Shown here piece after piece: positions 48,874 to 57,337 of a stretch of 64,000 bases of DNA. Source of the DNA: Eubacterium sp. CAG:251. GTDB taxonomy: Bacteria; Bacillota; Clostridia; Oscillospirales; Acutalibacteraceae. The position numbers were made by a program, and so were the translations under genes. Location: NCBI GenBank assembly GCA_000436835.1, contig FR889135.1:11973-75972 (forward strand), given 5' to 3'. The notes under the pieces are model-generated. The model made no database searches, was not told the DNA's origin, and was given only the letters and a program-made list of their open reading frames with translations. The first letter of the stretch is position 1, and each line of letters begins with the position of its first letter.

Positions 48874-50076
48874 TCAATTATTTGCTTTATCAAAAAATAT
48901 TGTGATTATACAGAGATTGTCGTTATTTGAATATTTTATGTTTTTAACATCAATATTCTTATTTTTTAAACTCATTACGCTTAAAATATAGTATATTTGT
49001 CCTTGTTTGAAAAGCTCGTTGTTTGCATCGATATATGCGCTCTTGTTTGTAAATTTAAGTTCTACATAGTATTTCCCGTTTTCAACGCAGGATTTTAAGG
49101 CTTTTTTTATGTCTGCTCTGCTGTAAGAGGAGAAAAGGAGATTATTTTTTACAAAATAATTATCTTTGTTTGCCGTACATTTCGGCAAAATGTCTTTGTG
49201 ATTAATAGTATGCGTTTTTTCAATTTCACTTTCGCTCAAACAAAAGTAAGAATGGCTTATATATTCTTTGTTGTTTTCATCAAAACAGTCGCCCCACGTA
49301 GGGTCTGTATAGTAATAACTGCCGCCGCATTCCTGAATTACCCAAGCATGGGACCTTCTGCCCTGCGGCGTTGTTGCTTTTCCGCTGACAACGGCGCAGT
49401 TTATTCCGGAAAGCTGAAGAAGATATTGATATGCTTTTGCATATCCTGTGCAGGTGCATTTGCCCATAGTGAACACGCCCACAAGAGAGGAAGCCCAAGG
49501 CATATTATCCAAATTGTCTATCGCCTCATTGGCATAAGACGTGTTCGTTATTAAATATTCATATAAATAAAGAGATTTTTCATAGTCGCTCATATTGCTG
49601 TTCAAATTTTGAACAATCGAGTCGGTTTTGCTTTTGATTTGCTCGCTCAGCTTCGCAATTTCGTTTGAATTATAACTGCTTTTAAGCGTTACAACTTTCG
49701 ATGTGTCAATTGAGAATGCGCCGTTGAGCCAAAAAAGCTCAGGGTGCTCGTTATAAACAAACATAGCTATTTCAAGTATTCTCTCTTCGTCGATATTTGA
49801 ACGGATTTTAATTTGCGTTTTCTGATTTTTTGCACGTGCATAGATTTTGTCGTAAATTCGTTTTTCTTCATCGTTTAAGCTCGAATAATAAAATCCGCCG
49901 TCAGCATTGTATTTGTTGTCATCTATTTTCAATACCGAAGTGCTTTGCTTATTTTCAATAAGATTAATAATGCTTTCAACATTGAAAACGTCTGAGCCGA
50001 AATAATAACTGCTTGCCACAAAGCCGAGCATTACCACAAACAAAAACAATAAAAAGCTTTTAATATTTTTTTTCAT
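48874..50076 (-). CDS. Membrane-anchored transglutaminase-like protein
   Basis: The ATG at 50076 (MKKNIKSFLLFLF) follows GCGGTGA and begins a membrane segment or signal anchor; the longer frame starting at 50136 adds no recognisable element. The 400-residue protein has the transglutaminase-like triad: Cys in MGKCTCTGYAKAYQYLL, His in SHAWVIQ and Asp in YYTDPTWGD. Such extracytoplasmic proteins in Firmicutes act as cysteine peptidases or cross-linkers of surface proteins. It is a single gene, and only a weak hairpin (AGCAT/ATGCT) follows. Confidence 0.85.
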   Translation of the reverse strand: MKKNIKSFLLFLFVVMLGFVASSYYFGSDVFNVESIINLIENKQSTSVLKIDDNKYNADGGFYYSSLNDEEKRIYDKIYARAKNQKTQIKIRSNIDEERILEIAMFVYNEHPELFWLNGAFSIDTSKVVTLKSSYNSNEIAKLSEQIKSKTDSIVQNLNSNMSDYEKSLYLYEYLITNTSYANEAIDNLDNMPWASSLVGVFTMGKCTCTGYAKAYQYLLQLSGINCAVVSGKATTPQGRRSHAWVIQECGGSYYYTDPTWGDCFDENNKEYISHSYFCLSESEIEKTHTINHKDILPKCTANKDNYFVKNNLLFSSYSRADIKKALKSCVENGKYYVELKFTNKSAYIDANNELFKQGQIYYILSVMSLKNKNIDVKNIKYSNNDNLCIITIFFDKANN

Positions 50077-50136
50077 AATTTTCACCGCATTTATATTTGA
50101 CTTTAGTATAACACATTTTTTGTACTTTTTAAGCAT

Positions 50137-50475
50137 AAAAATATATGATGATGAAATTTATAAAAAAAATTATAAGAATTTTCAAAATGAAAAAGAAAAT
50201 CGATAAGCTTTTTGAAATTATAACAAAGAGAGTTGATTTTGTTAATTTAACTATTAAAGTGAAGTTTTTCAAAGGCTTTGAAATTTATAACAATAATGAC
50301 AGGATTGCATTTTTAACATTTGAGGATACCCATGTACTTTTGATGCTTGGCACACAATTTTTTTGCTCAATTGTTTATTCTCTTTGTGTAAAATACAGTA
50401 TAGAAAAAATTTGAACTACGTGTTATAATTTAGAATATAACTTATATAATATAATTATTTTGGAGGACAGGCTGA
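50137..50475. other. AT-rich intergenic region with HAD gene promoter
   Basis: The 339 bases hold an open frame (50145-50414) without an RBS and with low-complexity Lys/Ile content; I do not call it a gene. TGTTATAAT (50421-50429) is an extended -10 box likely to drive the HAD gene. I see nothing else. Confidence 0.45.
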
Positions 50476-51294
50476 ATGATTAAGCTTATTGCGACCGACC
50501 TTGACGGAACTCTTATGGCGCCGGACCATTTGACGGTGACTGACAGAACATATAATGCGCTCAAAACGGCACACGATAAAGGAATAAAAATTGCCGTTGC
50601 TACAGGCAGACCTATGACACTTATCGACAATGTTATCAGTCAAGTGCCGTTCGTTGATTATATTATTTATTCAAACGGCTCTTGCGTATTTGACAGAAAT
50701 GTTAAGAAAATAATTCATGCAGACCTTATTGAGGACAAGCTTGCAAGAGAGATTGTTGAATATTTTTTGACTCAAAATGTGTTTTTTGAAATTTATATAA
50801 ACGGCAAAAGCTGTTACCAACTCGGAACAGAAAAGCTGTTTCAAAATATGGGCTTGCCGCAAAAATTTCTTGATGAGGTGGCTCAAACTATGGACGGCTA
50901 CGACTCGCTTATTGATTTTATGAAAAATGACGGCAAGGGAATGGAAAAAATCACCTTTTACGGCATTTATGATGAAAAGTATGAGAATGTAAAGAAAAAG
51001 CTTGAGGAATATGGGCTTGACGTTTGCTCAAGCCTTCCGGGTACTGCTGAGGCAACGTCTAAGACTGCAAATAAAGGAAGCGCACTTCTCGGAATATGCG
51101 AAAATATAGGCATCGGCGCAGACGAGGTTATGAGCTTTGGCGATGCGGGAAATGATTGCCCTATGCTTGATTTTGCAAAATATTCGTTTGCTATGGAAAA
51201 CGGGAGTGATGAATGTAAAGCACACGCTAAGTTTGTGACAAAATCAAACGCTGAAGACGGGGTTGCCGTTGCAGTGGAAAAATATGCTTTGTAA
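50476..51294 (+). CDS. Cof-type HAD-IIB phosphatase
   Basis: The 272-residue protein has HAD motif I DLDGTL (8-13), motif II in VATGRP, motif III Lys in the TANKGSALLG segment and motif IV FGDAGNDCPML. These enzymes dephosphorylate sugar phosphates, pyridoxal phosphate or flavin nucleotides; specificity cannot be read. It is a single gene with a GGAGGAC RBS. Confidence 0.92.
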   Translation: MIKLIATDLDGTLMAPDHLTVTDRTYNALKTAHDKGIKIAVATGRPMTLIDNVISQVPFVDYIIYSNGSCVFDRNVKKIIHADLIEDKLAREIVEYFLTQNVFFEIYINGKSCYQLGTEKLFQNMGLPQKFLDEVAQTMDGYDSLIDFMKNDGKGMEKITFYGIYDEKYENVKKKLEEYGLDVCSSLPGTAEATSKTANKGSALLGICENIGIGADEVMSFGDAGNDCPMLDFAKYSFAMENGSDECKAHAKFVTKSNAEDGVAVAVEKYAL

Positions 51295-51348
51295 AGTTAG
51301 AATTATCTTACAATATATTAAATAAATGTTTAATTTTAACTATATGGC

Positions 51349-51398
51349 TTGAAACAAGCGCTTTTATACTGTATTATAATATTGTTTAATTATTAAAC
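51349..51398 (+). promoter_or_regulatory. Promoter and palindrome upstream of the bifurcating-complex operon
   Basis: TTGAAA (51349-51354), 17 bases, TATTAT (51372-51377). The palindrome GTTTAATTATTAAAC (51384-51398) lies at the predicted start and, with the preceding TT, recalls Rex (NADH-sensing) sites, though it is not a full match. Confidence 0.55.
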
Positions 51399-51450
51399 TG
51401 AGGAATTTGTCGGTATTTGCCGGCGTATATTAACTTATGGAGGTGTTTTT

Positions 51451-51924
51451 GTGGAGCAGAAGATTGACCTCAAGCAAATAGAGGGAGTTCTTGATGAACT
51501 TGCTAAGGTTAAAGGTTCTCTGATTACCATATTACAAAAAACTCAGGACATCTACGGTTATTTACCAAAAGATGCTATTATTTACATAAGCGAAAGGACA
51601 GGCATTGCCGAGAGCGAGATTATGGGTGTTGCAACATTTTATACCCAATTTCGTCTTACTCCTGTAGGAAAGTATCTTATTATGCTTTGCCAAGGTACTG
51701 CCTGCCATGTTAATTCAAGTGAACTTATTTTGCAGACAATTAAGGATGAACTTGGAATTGAGGACGGCGAAACTACCGAGGACGGTCTGTTCTCGCTTAA
51801 GTGCGTTGCCTGCCTCGGCTGTTGCTCTCTTTCACCGGTTATGATGATTAATGAGAGTACATACGGCTCACTCACTCCTGAAAAGACCAAGAAAATACTT
51901 AAGGAATTGAGGGAGGCAGAATGA
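51451..51924 (+). CDS. NuoE-like [2Fe-2S] subunit (StnA/HydC type)
   Basis: The 157-residue protein is a thioredoxin-like [2Fe-2S] subunit with cluster cysteines Cys80, Cys85 (CQGTAC), Cys121 and Cys125 (CLGCC). Such subunits pass electrons in NADH-linked flavoprotein complexes. It starts at a GTG behind GGAGGTG and overlaps the NuoF-like gene by four bases. With the next two genes it forms a three-subunit complex in which a GltD-like protein replaces the hydrogenase or formate dehydrogenase subunit. Confidence 0.9.
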   Translation: MEQKIDLKQIEGVLDELAKVKGSLITILQKTQDIYGYLPKDAIIYISERTGIAESEIMGVATFYTQFRLTPVGKYLIMLCQGTACHVNSSELILQTIKDELGIEDGETTEDGLFSLKCVACLGCCSLSPVMMINESTYGSLTPEKTKKILKELREAE

Positions 51925-53669
51925 TGAAAATTGTTGTAGGTGAAGGTTCTTGCGGTATTGCCGCAGGAGCAGAAAAGGTTAGGCAGGCGCTTTTAAAGCA
52001 GGATTTAAACGGCGCCAAGCTTACTATTGCAGGCTGTATAGGTATGTGTTATCTTGAGCCTATTGTTGATATTTATGAGGACGGTCAAGAGGTTAAGCGC
52101 CTTGTTCGTGTAACTGAAAATGATGCTGAAAAAATCAGCAAATACGCTCAAACGGGTGACGAAAGCATTATATCTTCTCTTCTTGTTTCAGATGAGGATA
52201 AGGAATTTTTAAATAAGCAGACACGTATTGCACTTCGACGTTGCGGAATTATCAATCCCGATGAAATTGACGATTTCGTTAATGCTGACGGTTATACTGC
52301 GATTAAAAAGGTACTCACCTCAATGACGCCGGAGGATGTTATTGAAGTGATTAAAACATCGGGTCTTGCAGGTCGTGGCGGTGCCGGCTTCCCGACTTGG
52401 TTTAAATGGAACGCCGCAAGGCAGAGTGAGGGAGAAGAAAAGTATCTTATCTGCAATGCGGACGAGGGCGATCCGGGCGCATTTATGGACAGAGCCGTTA
52501 TTGAATCCGACCCGCATACTCTTATTGAAGGTATGCTTATCGGCGCTTATGCTATCGGTGCAAAAAATGCTGTTGTTTATGTAAGAGCGGAATATCCTCT
52601 TGCTATCAAAAGGCTTGAAAGAGCTATTGAGCAGGCAACGGCAGCAGGTTATTTGGGTGATAATATTCTCGGTACCGATTTCAGTTGCAAAATGACGATT
52701 AAGGCAGGCGCAGGTGCGTTTGTTTGCGGTGAGGAAACTGCGCTTATTGAGTCACTTGAGGGCCACAGAGGTATGCCGAGGCTTAAGCCTCCTTTCCCGG
52801 CGCAAAGCGGTTATTGGAAAAAGCCGTCTAATATTAATAATGTTGAAACCTTTGCTAACGTAAGCTGGATTATCAATAACGGCGGCGAAGCTTTTGCCGC
52901 TATGGGTACAGAAGGCTCAAAGGGTACTAAGGTATTTGCCGTAACAGGTAAGGTTAAAAGAAGCGGTCTTGTTGAAATACCTATGGGTAAAACTCTTCGT
53001 GATGTTATCTTTGATATCGGCGGCGGAATGAAGGGCGACAAGGCATTTAAGGCTGTTCAGATGGGCGGACCGTCAGGCGGCTGTATTCCTGCTGACCTTA
53101 TTGATACCGTAATTGACTATAAGGCTCTCGGCGCAACGGGCGCTATTATGGGCTCAGGCGGAATGGTTGTTATGGACGAGGGCACCTGTATGGTGGGAAT
53201 GGCTAAGTTTTTCCTTGATTTTACCGCTAAGGAAAGCTGCGGCAAATGTATTCACTGCCGTATCGGTACTAAGAGAATGCTTGAAATTCTTACAAGAATT
53301 ACCGAGGGTAACGGTCAGCCGGGCGATGTAGAGCTTCTTGAGGAACTTTGCTACGGTATTAAGGACGGCGCTCTTTGCGGCTTAGGTCAAACTGCGCCTA
53401 ACCCTGTATTGACAACTATTAAATATTTCAGAAACGAGTATGACGCTCATATTAATGACAAAAAGTGCCCTGCAGGCGAATGTTCGTCTCTTATTGAATA
53501 TTCAATTGATAAGGATAAGTGCAAGGGCTGTACTCTTTGTGCAAGGAATTGCCCTGTCGGCGCTATTTCCGGCGAGGTTAAGTCGGCTCATACAATTGAT
53601 ATAAACAAATGTATTAAATGCGGAAAATGTATTGCTACCTGCCGTTTCGGTGCGGTAGTAAGAAAGTAA
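51921..53669 (+). CDS. NuoF-like NADH/FMN subunit with ferredoxin domains (StnB/HydB type)
   Basis: The 582-residue protein has an N-terminal [2Fe-2S]-like domain (Cys11, GCIGMCYLEP), the FMN/NADH module (GRGGAGFPTWFKW; CNADEGDPGAFMDR), the [4Fe-4S] motif ESCGKCIHCRIGTKR and a C-terminal two-cluster ferredoxin (CKGCTLCARNCP and CIKCGKCIATC). In HydABC- and StnABC-type enzymes this subunit binds NAD(H) and carries the bifurcating FMN. RBS lies in the preceding gene (GAGGCAG). Confidence 0.93.
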   Translation: MMKIVVGEGSCGIAAGAEKVRQALLKQDLNGAKLTIAGCIGMCYLEPIVDIYEDGQEVKRLVRVTENDAEKISKYAQTGDESIISSLLVSDEDKEFLNKQTRIALRRCGIINPDEIDDFVNADGYTAIKKVLTSMTPEDVIEVIKTSGLAGRGGAGFPTWFKWNAARQSEGEEKYLICNADEGDPGAFMDRAVIESDPHTLIEGMLIGAYAIGAKNAVVYVRAEYPLAIKRLERAIEQATAAGYLGDNILGTDFSCKMTIKAGAGAFVCGEETALIESLEGHRGMPRLKPPFPAQSGYWKKPSNINNVETFANVSWIINNGGEAFAAMGTEGSKGTKVFAVTGKVKRSGLVEIPMGKTLRDVIFDIGGGMKGDKAFKAVQMGGPSGGCIPADLIDTVIDYKALGATGAIMGSGGMVVMDEGTCMVGMAKFFLDFTAKESCGKCIHCRIGTKRMLEILTRITEGNGQPGDVELLEELCYGIKDGALCGLGQTAPNPVLTTIKYFRNEYDAHINDKKCPAGECSSLIEYSIDKDKCKGCTLCARNCPVGAISGEVKSAHTIDINKCIKCGKCIATCRFGAVVRK

Positions 53670-53685
53670 GGAGGGAGCAGATAAA

Positions 53686-55896
53686 ATGGAAAATGTAAAA
53701 TTAACTATTAACGGTAAAGAAATTACTGCTCCCGTAGGCAGCACAATTCTTGAAGCAGCAAGGCGAAACGGAATTTATATTCCGACACTCTGCTATGATG
53801 AGGCTGTTGAGGTTTACGGCGCTTGCGGTCTTTGCGTTGTTGAGGCGCAGGGTATACCAAAGCTTCTTCGCTCCTGCTCGGCTAAGGTCAGCGATGGTAT
53901 GGTAATTAATACCGAGAGCGAAAGAGTAGTTAAATCAAGAAAAATTGCAATGGAGCTTTTGATGTCGGCGCATGACGGTGATTGCATTGCTCCGTGTCAG
54001 CTTGCCTGCCCTGCAAACACTGACTGTCAGGGTTATGTCGGTCTTATTGCCAACGGTGAGTTTGATTCTGCATTGAAGCTTATAAAAAAAGAAATTCCGC
54101 TTCCTGCATCTATCGGCAGAGTGTGTCCGCACCCTTGCGAAAAGGCCTGCAGAAGAGGAAAGGTTGACGAACCGATTAATATTGTTCAGCTCAAGAGCTT
54201 TGCGGCTGACCTTGACCTTAAGGGTGACAGCTTTGTGCCGGAATGTGCGCCAAGTACAGGCAAAAAGGTTGCAATTGTAGGCGGCGGCCCTGCCGGTCTT
54301 ACTGCGGCTTACTATCTTGCTCAGCTTGGTCATGAGGTAACTGTTTTCGATATGATGGAGAAAATGGGCGGTATGCTCAGATACGGTATTCCTCAGTATC
54401 GTTTGCCTAAAGAGGTACTCGACAGCGAAATTAAAATTATTGAAAAAACAGGAGTTCGCCTTTGCAATAATGTTAAACTCGGTAAGGATATCACTGTTGA
54501 AAATCTTAAAAGCGTAAATGATGCCGTTATTCTTGCACCGGGTGCATGGAAATCAACTCCTATGAGGGTTAAAGGTGAGGATGCACAGGGTGTTTACGGC
54601 GGTATTGATTTTCTAAGAAGTGTAATTCAGGGTAATCCTGTTGATATCGGCGAAAAAGTTGCTGTTTGCGGCGGCGGTAATACTGCTATGGACGCTTGCA
54701 GAACTGCTGTAAGGCTCGGCGCTAAAGAAGTTTATGTAATTTACAGAAGAACAGAGAAGGAAATGCCTGCCGAGGAGATTGAGATTAAAGAATCAAAGGA
54801 GGAGGGAGTTACTTATAAATTCCTTACAAATCCTCTTGAAATTCATTCTCAAAACGGCAAGGTTTCGGGTATGACGCTTCAGCTTATGGAGCTTGGCGAG
54901 CCTGACGCTTCGGGCAGAAGACGTCCTGTTGCAATTGACGGCAAGACGGAATATCTTGAGCTTGACAGCGTAATTATGGCTATCGGTCAAAAGCTTGACG
55001 GCAAGGATTTTGAAAATACGGTTGAGCTTACCCAAAGAGGTACTATTGCCGCAGATGAGGACACATTCCTTACAAATCTTGACGGTGTATTTGCGATTGG
55101 CGACGCTACAAATAAGGGAGCTTCAATTGCTATTGCCGCTATCGGTGAGGCAGACAGGTGCGTTAAGGTTGTCGACGCTTACTTAAAGGGTGAAAAGCTT
55201 GATTTTAATGAGCCTTATATAAGCAAGCGTGACGAGGATAAAATAGACTTTTCGGGAAATGATAAAAAAGCACAGATTGTTGCCGAGGTTCTCCCTGCCG
55301 AAAAGAGAAAGGCTTGTTTTGATGAGGTTTCACTCGGCTTGACTGTTGAACAAGCGCAAAAAGAGGCTGAAAGATGCCTTGAATGCGGTTGCCGTGAGTA
55401 TTTCAAGTGTAAGCTTTTGAATGTTGCACAGAGATATGAAATTCATCCTGAGCGTTTTGCAGGCGAAATGCCACAGAAATATACCAAGGATTCCAATTCG
55501 TTTATTGAAAGAAATACTGCTAAATGTATTCTTTGCGGCCTTTGCGTTCGCTCTTGCCGTGAAGTTGAGCAGTTAAGCGTTCTCGGTCTTTTAGGCCGTG
55601 GATTTAAGACGAGCGTTGCACCTGCTTTTGCGCTTCCTCTTGACCAAACAAAGTGTACTAACTGCGGTCTTTGCGTAAGTCTTTGCCCTACGGGTGCGCT
55701 TACTGAAAAGTCAAATCTTAAAAAGCAAGTGCCGCTTGCAGAAAAGTATTCGCTTGAAACTCTTGAAATCGACGGTAAAAAGTGTGATTATCTTGTGTCC
55801 CGTTATGACGGCAAAATTCTTCGTGCCGTTCCTCATAATGAAAATGCAAGAAAATGTGCGCTTGAACGTGAAGATGTAATTTCAAAGCTTTCATAA
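53686..55896 (+). CDS. GltD-like FAD/NADPH oxidoreductase fused to Fe-S domains (StnC type)
   Basis: The 736-residue protein has an N-terminal [2Fe-2S] domain (Cys36, 47, 50, 64), a Cys-rich GltD/NfnB segment (DCIAPCQLACPANTDCQG; VCPHPCEKACRRG), two dinucleotide sites (VGGGPAGLTAAYYL for FAD at about 199 and CGGGNTAMDACRTA for NADPH at about 329), then ECGCREYFKCKL and a C-terminal two-cluster ferredoxin (CILCGLCVRSC and CTNCGLCVSLCP). This order fits the Sporomusa-type Nfn third subunit, which links NADPH to the NADH and ferredoxin pools. The assignment rests on domain order; a different acceptor is possible. RBS is GGAGGGAG. Confidence 0.88.
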   Translation: MENVKLTINGKEITAPVGSTILEAARRNGIYIPTLCYDEAVEVYGACGLCVVEAQGIPKLLRSCSAKVSDGMVINTESERVVKSRKIAMELLMSAHDGDCIAPCQLACPANTDCQGYVGLIANGEFDSALKLIKKEIPLPASIGRVCPHPCEKACRRGKVDEPINIVQLKSFAADLDLKGDSFVPECAPSTGKKVAIVGGGPAGLTAAYYLAQLGHEVTVFDMMEKMGGMLRYGIPQYRLPKEVLDSEIKIIEKTGVRLCNNVKLGKDITVENLKSVNDAVILAPGAWKSTPMRVKGEDAQGVYGGIDFLRSVIQGNPVDIGEKVAVCGGGNTAMDACRTAVRLGAKEVYVIYRRTEKEMPAEEIEIKESKEEGVTYKFLTNPLEIHSQNGKVSGMTLQLMELGEPDASGRRRPVAIDGKTEYLELDSVIMAIGQKLDGKDFENTVELTQRGTIAADEDTFLTNLDGVFAIGDATNKGASIAIAAIGEADRCVKVVDAYLKGEKLDFNEPYISKRDEDKIDFSGNDKKAQIVAEVLPAEKRKACFDEVSLGLTVEQAQKEAERCLECGCREYFKCKLLNVAQRYEIHPERFAGEMPQKYTKDSNSFIERNTAKCILCGLCVRSCREVEQLSVLGLLGRGFKTSVAPAFALPLDQTKCTNCGLCVSLCPTGALTEKSNLKKQVPLAEKYSLETLEIDGKKCDYLVSRYDGKILRAVPHNENARKCALEREDVISKLS

Positions 55897-55909
55897 GGAG
55901 CTTATGATT

Positions 55910-56578
55910 ATGGACGAATTTAAAGTAATAGAAATTAAAAAGAGTGTTTTTGAAAATAACGACCGTGAGGCGGACAGGATAAGAGAAAGGCTCAAAAAAG
56001 AGCACACCTTTCTTTTGAATCTTATGTCTTCTCCCGGTTCCGGCAAAACAACTACGCTTAAGGCTACAATTTCCCGTCTTAAAGATGAAATGAAAATAGG
56101 CGTTATGGAGGCTGATATTGACTCCTCGGTTGATGCTAAAGCCATTGCCGAAACGGGCGTTAAATCAATTCAGCTTCATACGCTCGGAATGTGCCATCTC
56201 GATGCAGGAATGACGGAGCAGGGTATAGATGAATTTGGAACGGATGAGCTTGACCTTGTTGTGCTTGAAAATGTCGGCAATCTTGTTTGCCCTGCCGAAT
56301 TTGATACGGGCGCAGTTAAAAATGCAATGATTTTGTCCGTTCCCGAGGGCGACGATAAGCCGCTCAAATATCCTCTTATGTTTTCAATTTGCGATGTTGT
56401 TCTTATTAATAAAATCGACGCAAAAAGCGTATTTGATTTTGACGATGACGCTGTTGTTGAAAGAATTAAGAAGCTTAACCCAAAGGCTGAAATATTCTTT
56501 ATCAGTGCTAAAACGGGTGAGGGTGTAGACGCTTGGTGCGATTGGCTTAGAAAACAAGTTAAAGCTTGGTGCAAATAA
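55910..56578 (+). CDS. hypB: HypB-type nickel-insertion GTPase, orphan
   Basis: The ATG at 55910 lies 9 bases after GGAG; an ATG two codons earlier would be too close. The 222-residue G3E-family GTPase has the P-loop SSPGSGKTT (40-48), EADIDSSVDAK, LENVGNLVCPAEFD and NKID, with metal residues in GMCHLDA. The N-terminal His-rich nickel store of some HypB proteins is missing. HypB loads nickel into [NiFe]-hydrogenase or helps urease. No hydrogenase, hypA or urease gene is here; it follows the redox complex by 13 bases, so it may act on another metalloprotein. Confidence 0.88.
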   Translation: MDEFKVIEIKKSVFENNDREADRIRERLKKEHTFLLNLMSSPGSGKTTTLKATISRLKDEMKIGVMEADIDSSVDAKAIAETGVKSIQLHTLGMCHLDAGMTEQGIDEFGTDELDLVVLENVGNLVCPAEFDTGAVKNAMILSVPEGDDKPLKYPLMFSICDVVLINKIDAKSVFDFDDDAVVERIKKLNPKAEIFFISAKTGEGVDAWCDWLRKQVKAWCK

Positions 56579-56625
56579 GACTTTGATATGAGGCGAAAGC
56601 AGAACATCAAATGAAACCACAAAGA

Positions 56626-56663
56626 AAAGCAGTTCAATCTGAATTTGATTGAACTGCTTTTTT
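56626..56663. terminator. Bidirectional terminator between hypB and the HMA gene
   Basis: Stem AAAGCAGTTCAATC / GATTGAACTGCTTT with T-runs on both sides. Confidence 0.88.
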
Positions 56664-56671
56664 CATCAATT

Positions 56672-56932
56672 TTATTTTGAAAGGAAAGAGAATAATCCTT
56701 TTTTCTTTTCATACGGTTTAGTTTTAAAACTTGTTACGCTATATCCTGTATCGGAAATTGCTTTTTTAAGCTTTGACTCGTCAATTTCATTTTCGCTTAT
56801 TATTTCACAAAGCGCTTTTACGTGAGAGGAAGTGACTTTTTTGACCTTGAAATTTTTTCTGACAACATCGTTGATATGGGATTCGCACATTCCACACATC
56901 ATTCCATCAATTCCAACCGTAGTTTTAATCAT
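56672..56932 (-). CDS. Heavy-metal-associated (HMA) domain protein
   Basis: The 86-residue protein has the metal motif GMMCGMCESH (Cys13, Cys16) and the ferredoxin-like HMA pattern, followed by a basic tail ending KKKGLFSFLSK. HMA proteins carry Cu, Zn or related metals. Its promoter carries the same AGTTAG/GGTTAG-N6-CTAACT operator as the DtxR-type regulator, so it probably belongs to that metal regulon. RBS is AAAGGTGAT. Confidence 0.85.
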   Translation of the reverse strand: MIKTTVGIDGMMCGMCESHINDVVRKNFKVKKVTSSHVKALCEIISENEIDESKLKKAISDTGYSVTSFKTKPYEKKKGLFSFLSK

Positions 56933-56956
56933 AATATCACCTTTGTACCGATTATT

Positions 56957-57009
56957 GGTTAGACATAACTAACTATATTGAGTTTAGCACAACGTTATTG
57001 ATTTGTCAA
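56957..57009 (-). promoter_or_regulatory. Promoter and DtxR-type operator of the HMA gene
   Basis: On the minus strand TTGACA (57004-57009), 17 bases and TAAACT (56981-56986), the same -35/-10 pair as at 47100-47128. GGTTAG-N6-CTAACT (56957-56974) covers the start. The structured repeat copy B abuts the -35 box. Confidence 0.7.
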
Positions 57010-57305
57010 GAAAAAGCTCAATTATAAATTTCTACACGCTGTCAAAGTTCGAGAAAGTGAGATAAATTTCGTTTTCTTGCGAGTGGGAGCTGTACGTGGG
57101 TACTGCCCCCGAGCAAAAGACGAAAAGCGCCAAAAGTGGCTTGAACACTACGTTCAAGCCACTTTTCTATAAATGTATTTTTGATTTTATTTCGGCAAGA
57201 GCAAGCCCTTGCCCTACGTCATCACTTTATGTATTGCGGCAAAAGCAAGCATCATCACTTTATAAAAATTCAAACACGGTGCGCTTTAGCCACTTTATCG
57301 ACAGT
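57009..57305 (-). repeat. Structured dispersed repeat, copy B
   Basis: This is the reverse-orientation relative of 15411-15678. Both hairpins are kept: GGCAAG/CTTGCC (57194-57213) and the 15-pair stem at 57132-57166. The terminal hairpin of copy A is only half present. It begins right after the dnaJ terminator stem and runs in the direction of dnaJ transcription. Open frames that cross it are not genes. Confidence 0.85.
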
Positions 57306-57335
57306 TTGAGGCAACTGATTTTCAGTTGCCTCAAA
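57305..57335 (-). terminator. dnaJ terminator stem without T-tract
   Basis: Fourteen pairs (TTTGAGGCAACTGA / TCAGTTGCCTCAAA), starting 2 bases after the stop codon. On the minus strand ACTGTCGATAAAG follows in place of a T-run. Confidence 0.65.
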
Positions 57336-57337
57336 TG

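Noticed and set aside
50145..50414. 89-codon open frame rich in Lys, Ile and Phe
   Set aside because: No Shine-Dalgarno site, AT-driven composition and no recognisable motif; it occupies the space before the HAD gene promoter.
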